Assembly: GCA_026182355.1 (NCBI GenBank)
Contig: JAPFBL010000036.1
Location: 1-64,000 of the forward strand
DNA: 64,000 nt
Source: Hermatobates lingyangjiaoensis
Taxonomy: Eukaryota > Arthropoda > Insecta > Hemiptera > Hermatobatidae
Direction: 5' to 3'
The notes under the pieces are model-generated. The model had not been told where the DNA came from, searched no databases, and saw only the letters and a program-made list of their open reading frames with translations. The translations under genes and the position numbers were made by a program. Of this stretch, positions 33,956 through 45,825 are shown piece after piece (positions within the stretch are counted from its first letter, which is position 1; each line of letters opens with the position of its first letter).

Positions 33956-34720
33956 CTGGCTAAAGAACCTACCTATGCAAATGTGACTTTGCGAAAAACC
34001 AAATCAAAGTAAAGTAGCCAGTACATTGAAAGCGGTCATACAACCTATAAGGAACAATCAGGGAAGAACTAAAAAAATAGCGGACGAAAAAACAGACCCA
34101 GTAAAGCTCCAGGTGGGCATAAAAAATTTAAAAAACTTAGAGATGGCAATTTGGTAATAGAATCTTATGGTAAGAATGATATTGACAAAAAATAACAAGA
34201 GAGATAAATTACAAATTTATAGGTGATATGACGGCTACCTAGAGTAATAAAAAATGCCGGAGCACATTATATATAATATCCCGAAAAAAAATAATTTCAA
34301 CATTATCCTGACATAATATCGGACAAAGTTGAATTAAATAATTGATAAAAGGGACATCACTGGTAACCGGATATTAGAAAACAAAACGAAAGCAGTAGAA
34401 CTCTGATTCTAGAAGTGAAGCCACAACTGAGACAGAACATCTTGAGAGGGGGATTAATAATCAAATGGTACATTTGCAGAACAGCTGATTATATATAAGT
34501 TTTTAATGTTTTAAATATAATAAGTTCAGTAAACATAATAGACTTGACCGGACATGGACTAACTGGGCATTACTTAAAGAGATTTCATATAATTCGAAAA
34601 TCAAATTGTACATGTGACAGACTGACTGACCAGACATAGAAGCAATTAATCTATGACTGTCCAAATTATATCTTTACTGGCAAAGGTTAACACATAAAGT
34701 AAATATTAGAGGGTACAATT
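33956..34720 (+). pseudogene. Deleted non-LTR retrotransposon: ORF1 piece joined to ORF2 C-terminus
   Basis: 34095-34190 reads PVKLQVGIKNLKNLRDGNLV then IESYGKNDIDK, the pattern of the gag-like ORF1 of Jockey/R1-type LINEs; LPRVIKNAGAHYI follows with frame damage. At 34555-34690 the plus strand reads LTGHYLKRFHIIRKSNCTCD, then, after a stop, LIYDCPNY, matching the C-terminal LTGHG...C-x-C...DCPRY zinc-finger block of LINE ORF2. The endonuclease and RT that should lie between (more than 2 kb) are missing. This is a dead element with a large internal deletion. Confidence 0.6.
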
Positions 34721-35455
34721 GGTCAATCAAACAAAATAAATTATTATCAGATAAATTTTTGCATGATATCAAACAGTTTTTGCTTAATATTCTATTGAAA
34801 GTGTTCTTAGTTAAATCAAACTGTATTAGATAATTAATATTAAAATAAATATTTTAGTCAGCTAGCTTGCATATAGCTTTTAGGCATTGATGAAATAAAT
34901 ATTTAATAGTTATATGTAGTTGTATGCACGTTATACTTAGTATAACTTATAGTATAGTATAGTATTGTATCACTTAGTATTGCATATAATGCAGACTAAG
35001 TATCACAATAAGTGCGGTTAGAAATAAACTCCCTCATAACAGGGTTACTGTTGTAACGAAACACGTACATAAACGCAAAAACACACACACACACACACAC
35101 ATACACAAGTCAATTAAACTATTCTATGCTTACAACTAAGGAATAATGTAAACTATGGTCAAGGCAAACTTTCATTTTTACATTCAACTCAGTAATCAAA
35201 AGGAATTGTTTGTATAAAAAATTTGCTTCCATATTTTTCTTTTAGTGAGGTTTCAAAAATACAAAGATTTTAAAAATAAGGTAATTATATAATACATTAA
35301 GGTTATACTATCCTCCTAACGTAAACATTTGAATGGCAAAGATAACAATAGGAATATCATAAATGTACAGTTTAATGTAATCATACTTATATTAGTTCTT
35401 TGAGTTATTACAATGTGCTCTCATTATTTGTTGTGTTCCCAGATATCTTGCCTCA

Positions 35456-35458
<3 letters not shown>
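34721..35458. other. AT-rich stretch with an (AC)n tract
   Basis: (AC)n at 35081-35102. Just before it, GTTAC-TGTT-GTAAC-GAA-ACACGT (35044-35066) looks like the stem II and palindrome part of a ribozyme block, but the core CTGANGA is absent. Confidence 0.35.

Positions 35459-35496
<38 letters not shown>
35459..35496. repeat. (TA)n microsatellite
   Basis: Pure AT run abutting the palindrome that starts at 35497. Confidence 0.95.
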
Positions 35497-35498
<2 letters not shown>

Positions 35499-35531
35499 AT
35501 GATCAAACCACAATAAGAAATGGGAAAACAA

Positions 35532-35574
35532 GACTAAGATCTTTCAACCGTAACAAGCGGTCTTCGTCAGAGTC
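35532..35574 (-). ncRNA. Hammerhead-like motif, left arm, intact
   Basis: Minus strand: GACT (35574-35571), CTGACGA (35570-35564), extra A, GACCG/CGGTT stem II, GAA, AGATCT (35542-35537), T, AGTC (35535-35532). Identical in layout to 8670-8712. Confidence 0.55.
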
Positions 35575-35597
35575 AAAAACCCAACAGTTGGGTTTTT

Positions 35598-35640
35598 GAC
35601 TCTGACGAAGACCGCTTGTTATGGTTGAAAGATCTTAGTC
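35598..35640 (+). ncRNA. Hammerhead-like motif, right arm, intact
   Basis: GACT (35598-35601), CTGACGA (35602-35608), extra A, stem II GACCG/TGGTT around CTTGTTA, GAA, AGATCT (35630-35635), T35636, AGTC (35637-35640). Confidence 0.55.
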
Positions 35641-35715
35641 TTGTTTTCCCATTTCTTATTGTGGTTTGATCATTGATTGTTATTTCACGTGTTTATGTGA
35701 AATCTTTTTATATAT

Positions 35716-36010
35716 GTATATATATCTGACATGTTAGATATAATAAATATAGATATTTATAAGATATTTATTAATATCATTAACTCTGAAGATGGTAAAG
35801 GAGTCAGTTAGGAATAATATATCATTTGGAAAACTAGTGTTTCTAGTACCGGAAAGATTTAAAACAAATGTGAGAAAACTTGAAAAATGTCTATGAAATT
35901 TATTCATTCCTTAGTACAACGGTGATTTAACGAAACACACACACACATATATATATATCAGCTCAAAAACGAAGAAAAGCAACACACATAGAAAGAGACA
36001 CACTTACAAA
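35716..36010. other. AT-rich stretch with a short (AC)n/(AT)n run
   Basis: ACACACACAC/ATATATAT at 35936-35957 leads into the PLE end at 36011. Nothing else seen. Confidence 0.4.
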
Positions 36011-36042
36011 CTCAAATTTTCGGATGATCCGTCTTCAGGAGG
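36011..36042 (-). ncRNA. Hammerhead-like motif (AATT family)
   Basis: Minus strand: CTC, CTGAAGA (36038-36032), extra C, stem II GGA/TCC around TCA, GAA, palindrome AATT, U-H position T, GAG pairing with CTC. All core bases present; stem I is short. Confidence 0.5.
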
Positions 36043-37497
36043 AAATAGAATGGGTTACGAAGCACGCCGGACACACAACGGCAGGACAACTCTGTTTAGT
36101 TTATTTAGTTGATAAATAGCAGTTACCATTATCTTTTAAAATTTGTATCTGCTTACGAAATAAATGTGAATTAACAAATAAAGACAGAACCTTGTTAACA
36201 GTTAAATAACTTGTATATAATTGCAGATAGTGCTAAGGGTCTAAGGACTTACACTTTCTGAACAAACATGTTTTACAAACACTCTTTACAAAACACTGGA
36301 AACTGACTACTGAAAGAGAATACGTTGAATATATATATTATATGGGTTGTTGAATCAGTTATTTTAAACGATAACCTTATTTAATCTTATTTATTTAAAA
36401 CTCTTAAAGGAATTAGTAATGCCTTGGTAAATTAGTCTCCTACAATAGCTATCTTCGAAGAAAACATTTGAAACAAGAAATTATGCTGATATTAATACAA
36501 GTTGCTTATAATAATTAATTGTAATTTTTCAATTGGAATAATTGGATAAAATTAAAAAAAAAATAGAATCACTAAAAGAGTGTGTTAAAGTTAGCTCCAT
36601 TTTTCATAATTCAATATTATCTCAAAACTGAAGTTCTTTTTCACACCATGAACAAAGCGTTTGTTTCTATTCTATGTGCTATTGGGTTAGCTAAAATAGT
36701 GAGATATGTAGATTTATTATAACACCTTTGAAAGAACAAAACCAGATAGAGACGGACACACATAATCAAATATGCGTTCAGTGTATTTCAAAATGCGTAA
36801 AAATAGAAGAATTATATTTTTTTTTTATTTTGTTTGTTCTTGATAGTAACTAACTAGTTTGTTTAAAAACTTTTTCTTAGAAGAAATTTAAAACAATTCA
36901 CATCCCTGAAGTTATTACCTTTAGAACTCTTGTAAAACGTTATTATCCTTATTTTTTTAATACATATGTATACCAATGATTAAATAATACTTCATTAATG
37001 CATTCTATTTTGAAGTCATTTTATAAGTAATTAATTTCAATCAAAAGAGACCGCTATGGTTGAAAACAATTTTACTAATATAATAGTGTTTAGTACTAAC
37101 TTTCCTCCGTTTTAGACATCTTTCAAGACAAATATGTAGATATTGGTACAACATACACGAATATATTTTTTGAATATTATAAGTAAAACAGCTTAAGAAT
37201 GATATATCTAGCCAGAATGAATTCATAAGAGCAAAAAAATCACCAAGTAGTTTAGTAATAGTTAGGTAAAAATAAGTAGATTAATTTCAAATGTATCAAC
37301 AAATATATAGGATAAGAAATTCAAATGAATGAATCATAAAATATCTTTCGAATATATCGAACATATTGTCACCGAAAAGTTAAAAATCGGATGAACAATT
37401 ATTCTTTAAACGTATTGGTTCAGAAAATGTAACTACATTATACTGTAATAATAGATTCTAATTCATATTATACTAATAACATTCATATGATTCAGCA
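36043..37497. other. AT-rich stretch, nothing recognised
   Basis: No readable element beyond the first ~60 bp, which continue the PLE end (ACGCCGGACACACAACGGC). Confidence 0.4.

Positions 37498-37524
<27 letters not shown>
37498..37524. repeat. (TA)n microsatellite
   Basis: Pure AT run; the following ~330 bp show no recognisable element. Confidence 0.9.
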
Positions 37525-37530
<6 letters not shown>

Positions 37531-37901
37531 TGCAGATTTTGGTATCAGTCCTTCCTGTAAACAATCTTTGTTTTCACAAAACTCCTTTCATTATAAGTTT
37601 CTCAAGTTTTCTAAACAAAGTTCTTGCCACTATAATCAAATTATATAACAAATTACTATTCGTTGACATGTTAAGTGAGTCGATGTTTCTACTGTTCTCA
37701 ACCATTATTAAGACATTAATGAATTATTTTAAATATATTATATAATATGGATGTAGTATCAAGAATATTATGTAGAAAACTTGAGAAACTTATAAAGAAG
37801 CAAGTTTCAACCAAACATGGTCTTATTGTTAACAATGTTTATACATCAAAATCAAAGAAGAGTAACACACAGAGTAAATAAACCCACCTAGAAACTTAAA
37901 T

Positions 37902-37945
37902 TTTCGGGCAATCAATCTTTTGCAGAAAAGAGAAAGAGACCAAGA
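37902..37945 (-). ncRNA. Decayed hammerhead-like motif (AATT family)
   Basis: Minus strand keeps GAA-AATT-T, but the core reads CTGCAAA and stem II is mostly lost. Flank ACCTAGAAACTTAAATTTTC resembles 36001-36020. Confidence 0.3.
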
Positions 37946-37989
37946 ACGTTGTAAACGCAACGGCTAGTAACCAACGGTTACTATATATG

Positions 37990-38970
37990 TAATGCCTAGT
38001 CATGTTAAATTGCTTATATATGTTGACGATGTATCATACATCTCTAGTAAATCTATGAATAATGATGGTTTTGTAATGAAATTAAATTCAGTAGTGCCGA
38101 AATCCAGTTCAGGATGGAAGAAGTAGGTTGTAATTTGCCCTTCATAGTTGTTCTGAAGAGTTACGTTTTAGTATTGACCTACCAATTTATTTACCTAGGT
38201 CCATTTTTACTCTACCCATGCAAGAAATCATAAAATTTCTGTTTAGGAATAGGTTTTTAAGAGCGTTAAGAGTGTGTTGTCCCCCTGAATTCCATATTGG
38301 TGATATTAAAAGTATTAGGTTAATTACACTATCATTCAAATACCCCTCCACTTATATCGATTTAACTTTAAAAGGTGCTAAAATAACACTCTGCAACCCA
38401 CATTACCGCAAAAACAATGTCATTACTGTAAAGACGAACTTAATATCTGACATGAATTACTGACATTCCGAGTTATAGTAGCACAGTAATCAAACAGCAG
38501 AAGGCCTCTGGTCAGGAACTGCTAGTTACGACGTGCACTATAGTGCGCGGATATATTCGTTGGTCGTTGGTCGACTCTGCAATATTTCAACAAAGCCTCG
38601 TTCACTGTTGAAGTCTATAGTTTTTGCGTATCAATTGTTGAAGTCTATAGTTTTAGCGTATCATGAGTCATTGGACCCACTCCCTAAGATTAAGCATAGA
38701 CTTGGTTTTAATATTGTTTCTTCTAATCGTAATAACTTAGGCAATATGTTAATAACAACTCTCCCAGAAAACTGGAGTCTTGTGGTATTTATAAAATCCC
38801 TTGTAAAAATTGCCATAAAATGTATATTTTCAAACTTTTAAATCTTTAAAGACACATGTAAAACAACACCAATACAACGTAAGTAGACAGGAAATAAATA
38901 GCTCCTCCTTCTGTTATATAAACAATGAAAATCATCCTAATGATTAGACGGGGTCATATTGCCTATGAAA
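37990..38970 (+). pseudogene. Penelope-like retrotransposon: end of RT to GIY-YIG, degraded
   Basis: The plus strand shows, in order: LLIYVDDVSYI (about 38013-38046; RT motif C); RALRVCCPPEFHIGDIKSIR then LSFKYPSTYIDLTLKGAK (38257-38375; the conserved linker after the RT); RLGFNIVSSNRNNLGNML (about 38700); SCGIYKIPCKNCHKMYI (about 38779-38830; start of the GIY-YIG endonuclease, with GIY intact); and the C-terminal tail at 38975-39110. Penelope elements encode RT plus GIY-YIG and integrate by target priming. Multiple frameshifts and stops show it is dead. A tandem duplication of ~27 bp (GTTGAAGTCTATAGTTTT) occurs at 38607-38663. Confidence 0.75.
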
Positions 38971-39109
38971 AATCAGTATTGTTAGGAAATATTATCGAAT
39001 CTTCTTTGATTAAATGTAATACATAAATATTATAAACATTAGTGACGGGATTTTCACACTTGACTCAGTCTTGATGGGGGCAATAGCCGCATCTAAGAGG
39101 GTTGACAGC

Positions 39110-39365
39110 TAGCGGATAGTTTTTCACTTTTTCTTACTATTCTACTTTGTTCATGATGATGGACTGCTGTCGTTTTCTGCACTTTACACCCTTTAAAATA
39201 CCTCTCTTCTCTCCTACTCATCTCAACATCTACATGCTGTGTTTAGTTGGGTTTTGAATCTGACGAAGACCTCTTGTTTTGGTTGAAAGATCTTAATTTT
39301 CTTTCCTCATTTCTTATTGTGATTTCACCATTGATTGTTATTTCACGTGTTTATTATGTAACGTG
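39110..39365 (+). mobile_element. 3' UTR and terminal repeat of the same PLE (AGATCT family)
   Basis: CTCTTCTCTCCTACTCATCT text matches the 3' regions at 24680 (+) and 45690 (-). It ends with TTATTTCACGTGTTTATTATG at about 39360, followed by TATA-rich sequence. With 37990-38970 this shows that the ribozyme-bearing repeat is the 3' end of a PLE and lies in the same orientation as its coding region. Confidence 0.65.
39255..39299 (+). ncRNA. Hammerhead-like motif (AGATCT family)
   Basis: CTGACGA (39260-39266), extra A, stem II GACC/GGTT, GAA, AGATCT (39288-39293), T39294. Stem I sides read GAAT and AATT, a loss of pairing. Confidence 0.45.
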
Positions 39366-40799
39366 ATATATTAGTATATATGTACTACTATTAATATTGT
39401 AGGATTATTTAACCAAATTTTTAATATTCAGTAATAAACGATGTCTTGCACCTGTCCATAATTTATACAGCTCCAGGAGTAGTACACTGTAATTTATACT
39501 TGCTCATATGAACCTTATTATCTTAAAAGTAGTAAAAATGCCTCATGGTTTTAATGATAACTATTCTATAAATATCTTTCATTGAATTATAAGAAATATG
39601 CATCAAAACAATTTGCAATTGTTTACTCCCAACTTTACTGTATGTAAGTATAATTTCTAACTCGTTCATAATCAATTTCAATTTTGTTTTATTTTACTTT
39701 GACCATTGTGTAAACATATTATTGTCAATGTATATGGTAAAGTATTACCAAACTCGTAAATATCCATGTAATAGCTTTATTAGTTTGAGAGTGGTATATC
39801 AATTTTTTCAGTTAAAACCAGACTGAAATCACTGAAATTTTACATATTATTGTTACTTATTAGTATTACAATTAGACTTGGGGTTTAGGTGTCAAAATAA
39901 ACTTAATTATTCACACAAAAGAATTATATCTCTCTTTCTATTGGTTTAAAGTAAAAATTGCCAGGAGTGATGAATCTCTAAAGGGTGATAGTTTTGAGTC
40001 CATATATAATGTATTCAAAGGTTTCTGCCTCATTCAGACAGAGCTTTCATTCTTCATCTGATTTTAAATCTGATGTAGTTAAGAGGAAACTAACAGTTGA
40101 TTGTTACACATCATTTCTAATTCTTCCTTTCGGACTCCATGTGTTTCATCCCTAAACTATTCATTAATTGCATCTTTCAGCAAGCAGAGTGGCGTTGTTA
40201 CCCAGGGACGTAGAATATTTGTTTGGCTATAATCTTCGCAATCTGTTCAATGATTTATTTTGTTTAATAATATTTCTCCAGGGAATGGAATAGTTGCTAA
40301 TAATAGATATGTATATTGTGAAGAGAAATTATTTGATTTGATTTGAGTCAATCTGAAAATTTTCATTGAGTCGTGATTGTTTTATAAAACTATGCAGATG
40401 TACATGTATTAAATATATAATTGAGGCTTTCAACATTCAATCATGTCATATTACGATTTGTTTTTTATCAGTTTATAGGGCAATATTTCATTTCATAAAA
40501 TTAGGAAATTCCCATCAAGATAGTCATTTGCAAACAAAAAACCACCCAAAGAAACTTCGGTAGCCCCAGAATTTACTAAAGTATTTCTTACAGGAGTACA
40601 TTACAATATATCTCTTTGTGGTACAAGGCAATATCTGTATCTCTTATGACTGTTGAGTTTATTTCCTCTAACGAGTCTCTTGAGTATTTTATACTATTGA
40701 CTGATTTAGCCTAGTATTTTACTCACTTATTCTTCTTGAAAATATAATGACCATTTCAGCTAGATTATATTCCTTCTCTTTTACCCATCTTTAAACAGC
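39366..40799. other. AT-rich stretch, nothing recognised
   Basis: 40100-40560 may hold the 3' remainder of the minus-strand PLE at 40800-41010, but no conserved block could be read. The ORF at 40366-40563 (+) has no motif. Confidence 0.35.
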
Positions 40800-41010
40800 C
40801 TGTAGAGCATGCTGTGTACACTGAATGACCAACAAACCAACTATTTCTCTTCATACATTAACAAAATCATCTACATACTTTTGCGTATCGTAATCCGGAT
40901 TATTCTAAATATTTAGCAGATCTTGTAGAACTAGTTAACATATTAAGGGCGAAAGAACACCTCCATGATCTATTCCTAGATGTTCGCTCAGTATGGTATT
41001 CTTAGACTTA
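40800..41010 (-). pseudogene. PLE reverse transcriptase fragment (YVDD)
   Basis: The minus strand reads GIDHGGVLSPLIC then stop (about 40973-40930), resembling the G-x-x-M-G-S-P-L block, and about 50 bp later KYVDDFVNV then stop (about 40884-40858), the RT active-site motif. Order and spacing fit a Penelope RT with an internal deletion. Non-functional. Confidence 0.5.
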
Positions 41011-44000
41011 TTGTTCTTTGCATCAATATTGTGATAATTATTTATTAATTAATAATAATTAATATAGAATTATTAAATCTCTATATTAGAGTTGATTGAA
41101 GAATTGATTGGATATGTTATTAAATCTTTTTCTATTTCAAGTACTTGGCAAGAGTGATTCCTTCAAGTCTTAAAAATTTGTTTTGTTAACTAACATTAAT
41201 GGAGCTGATTCTGTTAATCTTACTTTCTGATAGGCATATAACATAGAATATGAAGCGGCTTATTTATCATGTACATCCTGTGTTCTGTATATAAAAGACA
41301 ATAGAGTCATTTGAGTGTAAACCTCCAATTAAACCCCCTATCCTAAAAATACAATATACTCATAATGAAGCAATTCCTAACATGAAATGTCATGTTTTAT
41401 GAATCATAGGAAAAATAGTTTACTATCAGTAGTACTTTAGTCATTAATAACAAGAAAGTACCCAAATTATAATCTGTATGTCTTACATTACGATTCGTTA
41501 AGAAGTACCTACATATTCATTAGTAATTTAACTTTCTCTACTAATCGACCCATTGCACTCCAGAATACACAAAATATATGGTTGCTTTGCGTTTGCTTTT
41601 ATTGGTTTTTGAGTTTCATTTTTCACACATATCACGTTATATACTCAGAAGGCCATGAAATTTCTTTTCTTTATCATCGAAACTAAAATTCCTTTTGATT
41701 CAATTTTGATAAATAATTTTTACATAATAGTAAACCAATACAAAATGCTATCATTATTCCAAGTTGATTTGTAAGTTTTTAGCACGTTATTGTCTTTTTG
41801 CTCAAATAATAATTCCCATTTTTGATCTATCATAGTAATATAAATAAACTGTTTTGTTGTTTACATAATTTTATTTTATGTAATCAGTCATTTAGCATAA
41901 ACATTTTTTTTCTTTTTCACTTCATCAAATGTACGTACTATCTTTTCAGTAATTTTGAATTAAATGAACTAGTTTTTGGGTATAATTTTATTATGTTTCT
42001 TTAAATAATGTGCACCATGTTGTATGCAACTATTTGTTTTAATTATAACGTAAAACTAACTATTCCAGTTCCTCAAGAATTTGAACTTTCTTTTCGTAAA
42101 GATATTAACGTTTAAATAATATAACAAATTTTAATCACCTAATGTTAGTAGATCAGGTGAAAAAATAAAGTTTGTTATTACCACGGTTTGGTCAATGATG
42201 TTGATTGAAACATACCAAGATTTTAAGCGCTGTTTGTATGTAAAATATGTATATGTATAACCGTCAAATATTTTACCTGTCAGTCAAACTGTAACTTTTT
42301 GAATGTGTGAACACATTTCATCATCATTGAAAGAACGGAAAAAATGGAGTTTCTGGGTCCTTATGGCATTTAAATCTGACTAAATCTCAAGCTTAACTAC
42401 TTTCATAACTACTGTACGGTAACGTACAGTAATTAAATTAATAAACAGAAAATAGAGATGCCTTCAATTACTGTAAATTTACTTTTGTGGTTTTAGTGTT
42501 TCATTGCCAGTTGTAACTCTCCAATATTTGTTTTATACCTTTCTGATTTTAGCTAAAGTTATATAGAAAGGTTTGGAATATTGCTGTTATAGTATTTAAA
42601 AGATAAGAAAGTCTAAATAAACAGAATATACTATATTTTTTTTGCATGTTTTCCTAAAAAGTTACACATTTAAAATTTTATTTCAAGTGTTACAGAAAAA
42701 AATTAGAGTTAACTAAGTCAATTACAATGCCTCTTTTCTTTACTACATGTTAACTCAATGTCATATTGTCAGCTTTTCATAGGAAAAATATATATGTGTG
42801 TAATTTTGTTATGATGTGTCAAATATTCTACCAGTATTTTGTTCACAATCTTTGTATTCTATTTGCGAGAATTTTGTAAATTATTACTTTTTTTTCAGAA
42901 CTGATCTTTCTGTTTATTAAAAATAGAAAACTTCCTATCAGTTTGTGCTAGTATAATTTTTACTATAAATTCAAAATTTAGATATATAAAAAGCAGTAAT
43001 TTCAGAGTAAAATTTGTATGTTTAAAAGATATAGTGGGCATGAAGTTGTTAAAACATGGGGTATTTTCTTAAAACGTAAGTCCATGCTAATTTAGATTGT
43101 GTTGCTGATATTTAGGGATAATATCACAATGATCTATCAAATAGTGAGACTCCCACATGTAGTATGATCATGAGCATCATATTCATGATTCTTTATGATG
43201 AACTATGTGTATTATGTTTATGTTTTAGTCACTACAATATCCGAGCCCAGTTTAGTTAAAAAGGCTTAGACAATTCTGTAATGCAGTAACAGAAATCTGT
43301 TTACTGCCGAATATCATATTTCTAGATTATCATGAGATAAACACTTTATAACCTTACCTTTTTCCAATGGCAATAGCTTAGATAACGTCTTAATAAAAAT
43401 TCTCAAGAGAGCTAGCCTATATTGGTATTTCTAAGATTAATTGTAACTCTTGCCATAAAATATGCATAGCTTAGACTCAGGCATGCATAAATCATTCAAA
43501 TAGTTCATCATGTAATATACAACTCCTGGTTTAATATAATACATATAGAAATTTTTTTTATATAATAAACGACACATATGTAGTTTGATCAAATCTTAAA
43601 GGTCACATATGAAAGACCAATGTTTATTAAGAAATACTATTACGTACACATTAAGGATAGTTAAGCTATCAAATAACATAAACGATAGTAATTGTTTATT
43701 CGATTTTGGTAACATATTAACGACAGGAATAGTCTAATCATTAGTTTTAACAATAAATATTCTTATTATATGCTTATTTTTTCTTAAAATGACTTGTTTT
43801 CTCTGACTTAATCAGTTTTTCTTTTTCTTTTTTCAGTACTACTTTTTTTGCTTTTAGAAAATTAAAAAGTGTATCTTCAATTCTCTCTGAACACCATAAT
43901 TTCTGTGTTCAATTTCTCTTCAAGTGTGATTCTGACAAGAACGAGTTATATATGTCAAAGAGTGAGGAATCTTTTAATAAATGGACTCATAGATCAATAC

Positions 44001-45364
44001 CATGCCTTTTCTAAACAGGTTCACTTAACTTAACTACTAACCTAGCATTAGGCGAAGTAATTAGCCGAAACTAACTGAAGAAGCCCATTAACCTATTGCT
44101 TTTAAAGGTAGAACATTTATTAAACTGAAACTAATTTTTTATCAACAATATAATGTAACACTCTTGAAAATCTTAGAGCAATTAAATATTTTGAACCATG
44201 TGTCTAAAGGAGAAATTTCAAAATATTTTCAACCTTTATCTTTACAATAGTTTTTCAGTCTCAAATAACCAAATTCAAAATTTTAAATGCCATGTTTAAA
44301 ATTAGAAGAGTGTCACTACCAGATTATTTACAGAAAACGTTCCACAATTTTAACTAAGACGTTCTATCTTGAGTAAGGAATAATATTACAGAACATGATT
44401 CACGGTAATATTAGATTAGGTAAAAACCTTACATCCCAGCACCTTTTTGACTGCACTAGCTTTGCCAAGAAATTTCAACTATGTAAACATACAAGTTACC
44501 AGAAGAGCCATATTTAACCTTTCTTAGTAAAATATATTAATAATAGTCAATAGTAAATGTCAATTGTAAATTTGGCCGAGATCAAAATAACTTTTCTGAG
44601 ATATTCAATTGAACTCAAAAGCCAACCATAAATTATTCCATTGTTTGATACCAGTGAGCGTAATGAACAAATATATAAGTATATTGTCAGAATCAAAATA
44701 CTTCTTAAAACTTGAGAATGTGATTGTAGTGTTGAATGAGGTGAGAGCAAAGCATGAGTTGTGGCAGTGTGATGGATCCCCATGTAGGTCGATCCGAAAA
44801 AAAACATTTTCATTCGGACAAACCTCACTCGTATAGCTATGCAAATGTGAGAAGAAGGAAAACAGTCTACAACGCATAACAAAATTAATCAATACTTGGC
44901 TTGATTCCTAGAAGCAAAATTATTACATATTGTAAATAAATAAAAGGAAAAAACATTGTACCTTACAGAACTTAGTCTACTGCCAAGATATCATAAGGGC
45001 GAATGAAAATCTCATTTGAAGTCCAAAGCATTCTGATAGGTCTTGCATACATGCTTTTCATTGAAATATTGGCCACAAGTATTATGTTAAGATAAAGAAG
45101 AAATGACAAGACTGCAAAGAGGAAGATCTGTAGTACAGGCACCCACGATGGAGCATGGACTTCAATATCAGAAATCGCCCATCTAAGACAGACTACCATC
45201 TAGGGATGGAGGAGTTATCTGCAGGAACTTAGATTCAACTTCAGAGTCTTTTGTAATTTGTAAATTCAACACTGTACTGTTTGTAAAAAAGTCTTGGTTT
45301 CACCCAGATATATATACACTTTAACAAACGGGAAAGAAACAGAGAAAGTAACTACAGAAACTCA
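41011..45364. other. Long AT-rich stretch, nothing firmly recognised
   Basis: No gene seen. At 42290-42345 the minus strand has TGATGA, T, a GAA(A)TGTG/CACATTC hairpin with one bulge, then AAA-AAGTT, a possible very decayed ribozyme block. Overlapping ORFs on both strands at 44547-44892 lack motifs. Confidence 0.35.
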
Positions 45365-45398
45365 CTTCGATATTTTGACATCCGTCTTTATCAGGAAG
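45365..45398 (-). ncRNA. Hammerhead-like motif (ATAT family), core mutated
   Basis: Minus strand: CTTC (45398-45395), CTGATAA (G8 changed to A), extra A, stem II GAC/GTC around GGAT, AAA for GAA, ATAT, C, GAAG (45368-45365). Stems I and II are perfect although two core bases are changed. Confidence 0.45.
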
Positions 45399-45433
45399 AA
45401 GAGTACCAAGTACTAGCGTTGAGAAGCAAACTG

Positions 45434-45436
<3 letters not shown>

Positions 45437-45494
<58 letters not shown>
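45437..45494. repeat. Compound (CT)n-(CA)n microsatellite
   Basis: A CT run (45437-45470) passes directly into a CA run (45471-45494). Confidence 0.95.
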
Positions 45495-45504
45495 TCTGTC
45501 TATA

Positions 45505-45825
45505 TAATATATATAAAATGATTTTACAATAAACACGTGAAATAACAATCAATATTCAAACCATAATAAAATGGGAAAAAATGATCAAGATCTGTCAACT
45601 GAAACAATCGGTCTTCGTCAGAGTCAAAACCCCAACTAAAACACAAGAAGTAGAAACATCATGTTAAGGGGTCGAGAAGAGAGGGAGGGAGAAAGATATT
45701 TCAAATACCTGTCTTTTTCTGTAATTTGTAGGAAAGTACAATAGCCCAGGGAGAAATATTTGAGTAAACAAAGGAGTAGAGTAAGAAAAAGTAAAAAACT
45801 ATTTAGTTAGCCAGCTGTCAAACCT
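45505..45825 (-). mobile_element. 3' UTR and terminal repeat of the PLE at 45830-46480
   Basis: Minus strand: AGATCT-family terminal sequence with the poly-pyrimidine CTCCCTCCCTCTCTTCTCG block shared with 24680 and 39190, and the CACGTGTTTATTG end at about 45530. Confidence 0.65.
45583..45625 (-). ncRNA. Hammerhead-like motif (AGATCT family), slightly decayed
   Basis: Minus strand: GACT (45625-45622), CTGACGA (45621-45615), extra A, stem II GACCG with a weakened partner, GACA where GAAA is expected, AGATCT (45593-45588), T, GATC. Confidence 0.45.

Larger units (their letters stand above)
35497..35675. repeat. Near-perfect head-to-head palindrome of AGATCT-family PLE ends
   Basis: Arms of about 89 bp, from CAATGATCAAACCACAATAA at 35497 to its complement ending at 35675, meet at CCCAACAGTTGGG near 35586. 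I see a single base difference between the ribozyme blocks of the arms (GTTACGG versus GTTATGG). The right flank, 35676-35715, continues the terminal repeat (TTATTTCACGTGTTTATGTG), while the left flank is (TA)n. Confidence 0.85.

Noticed and set aside
35044..35066. GTTAC-TGTT-GTAAC-GAA hairpin as a further ribozyme
   Set aside because: Stem II, GAA and a palindrome-like stretch are present, but the CTGANGA core is missing, so it is at best a remnant.
44547..44892. Overlapping ORFs on both strands as a gene
   Set aside because: No domain, no splice structure and no similarity to any element block; overlapping open frames of this length occur by chance.
45321..45548. ORF with Cys-Val and Arg-Glu repeats
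   Set aside because: Translation of the (CT)n-(CA)n microsatellite.
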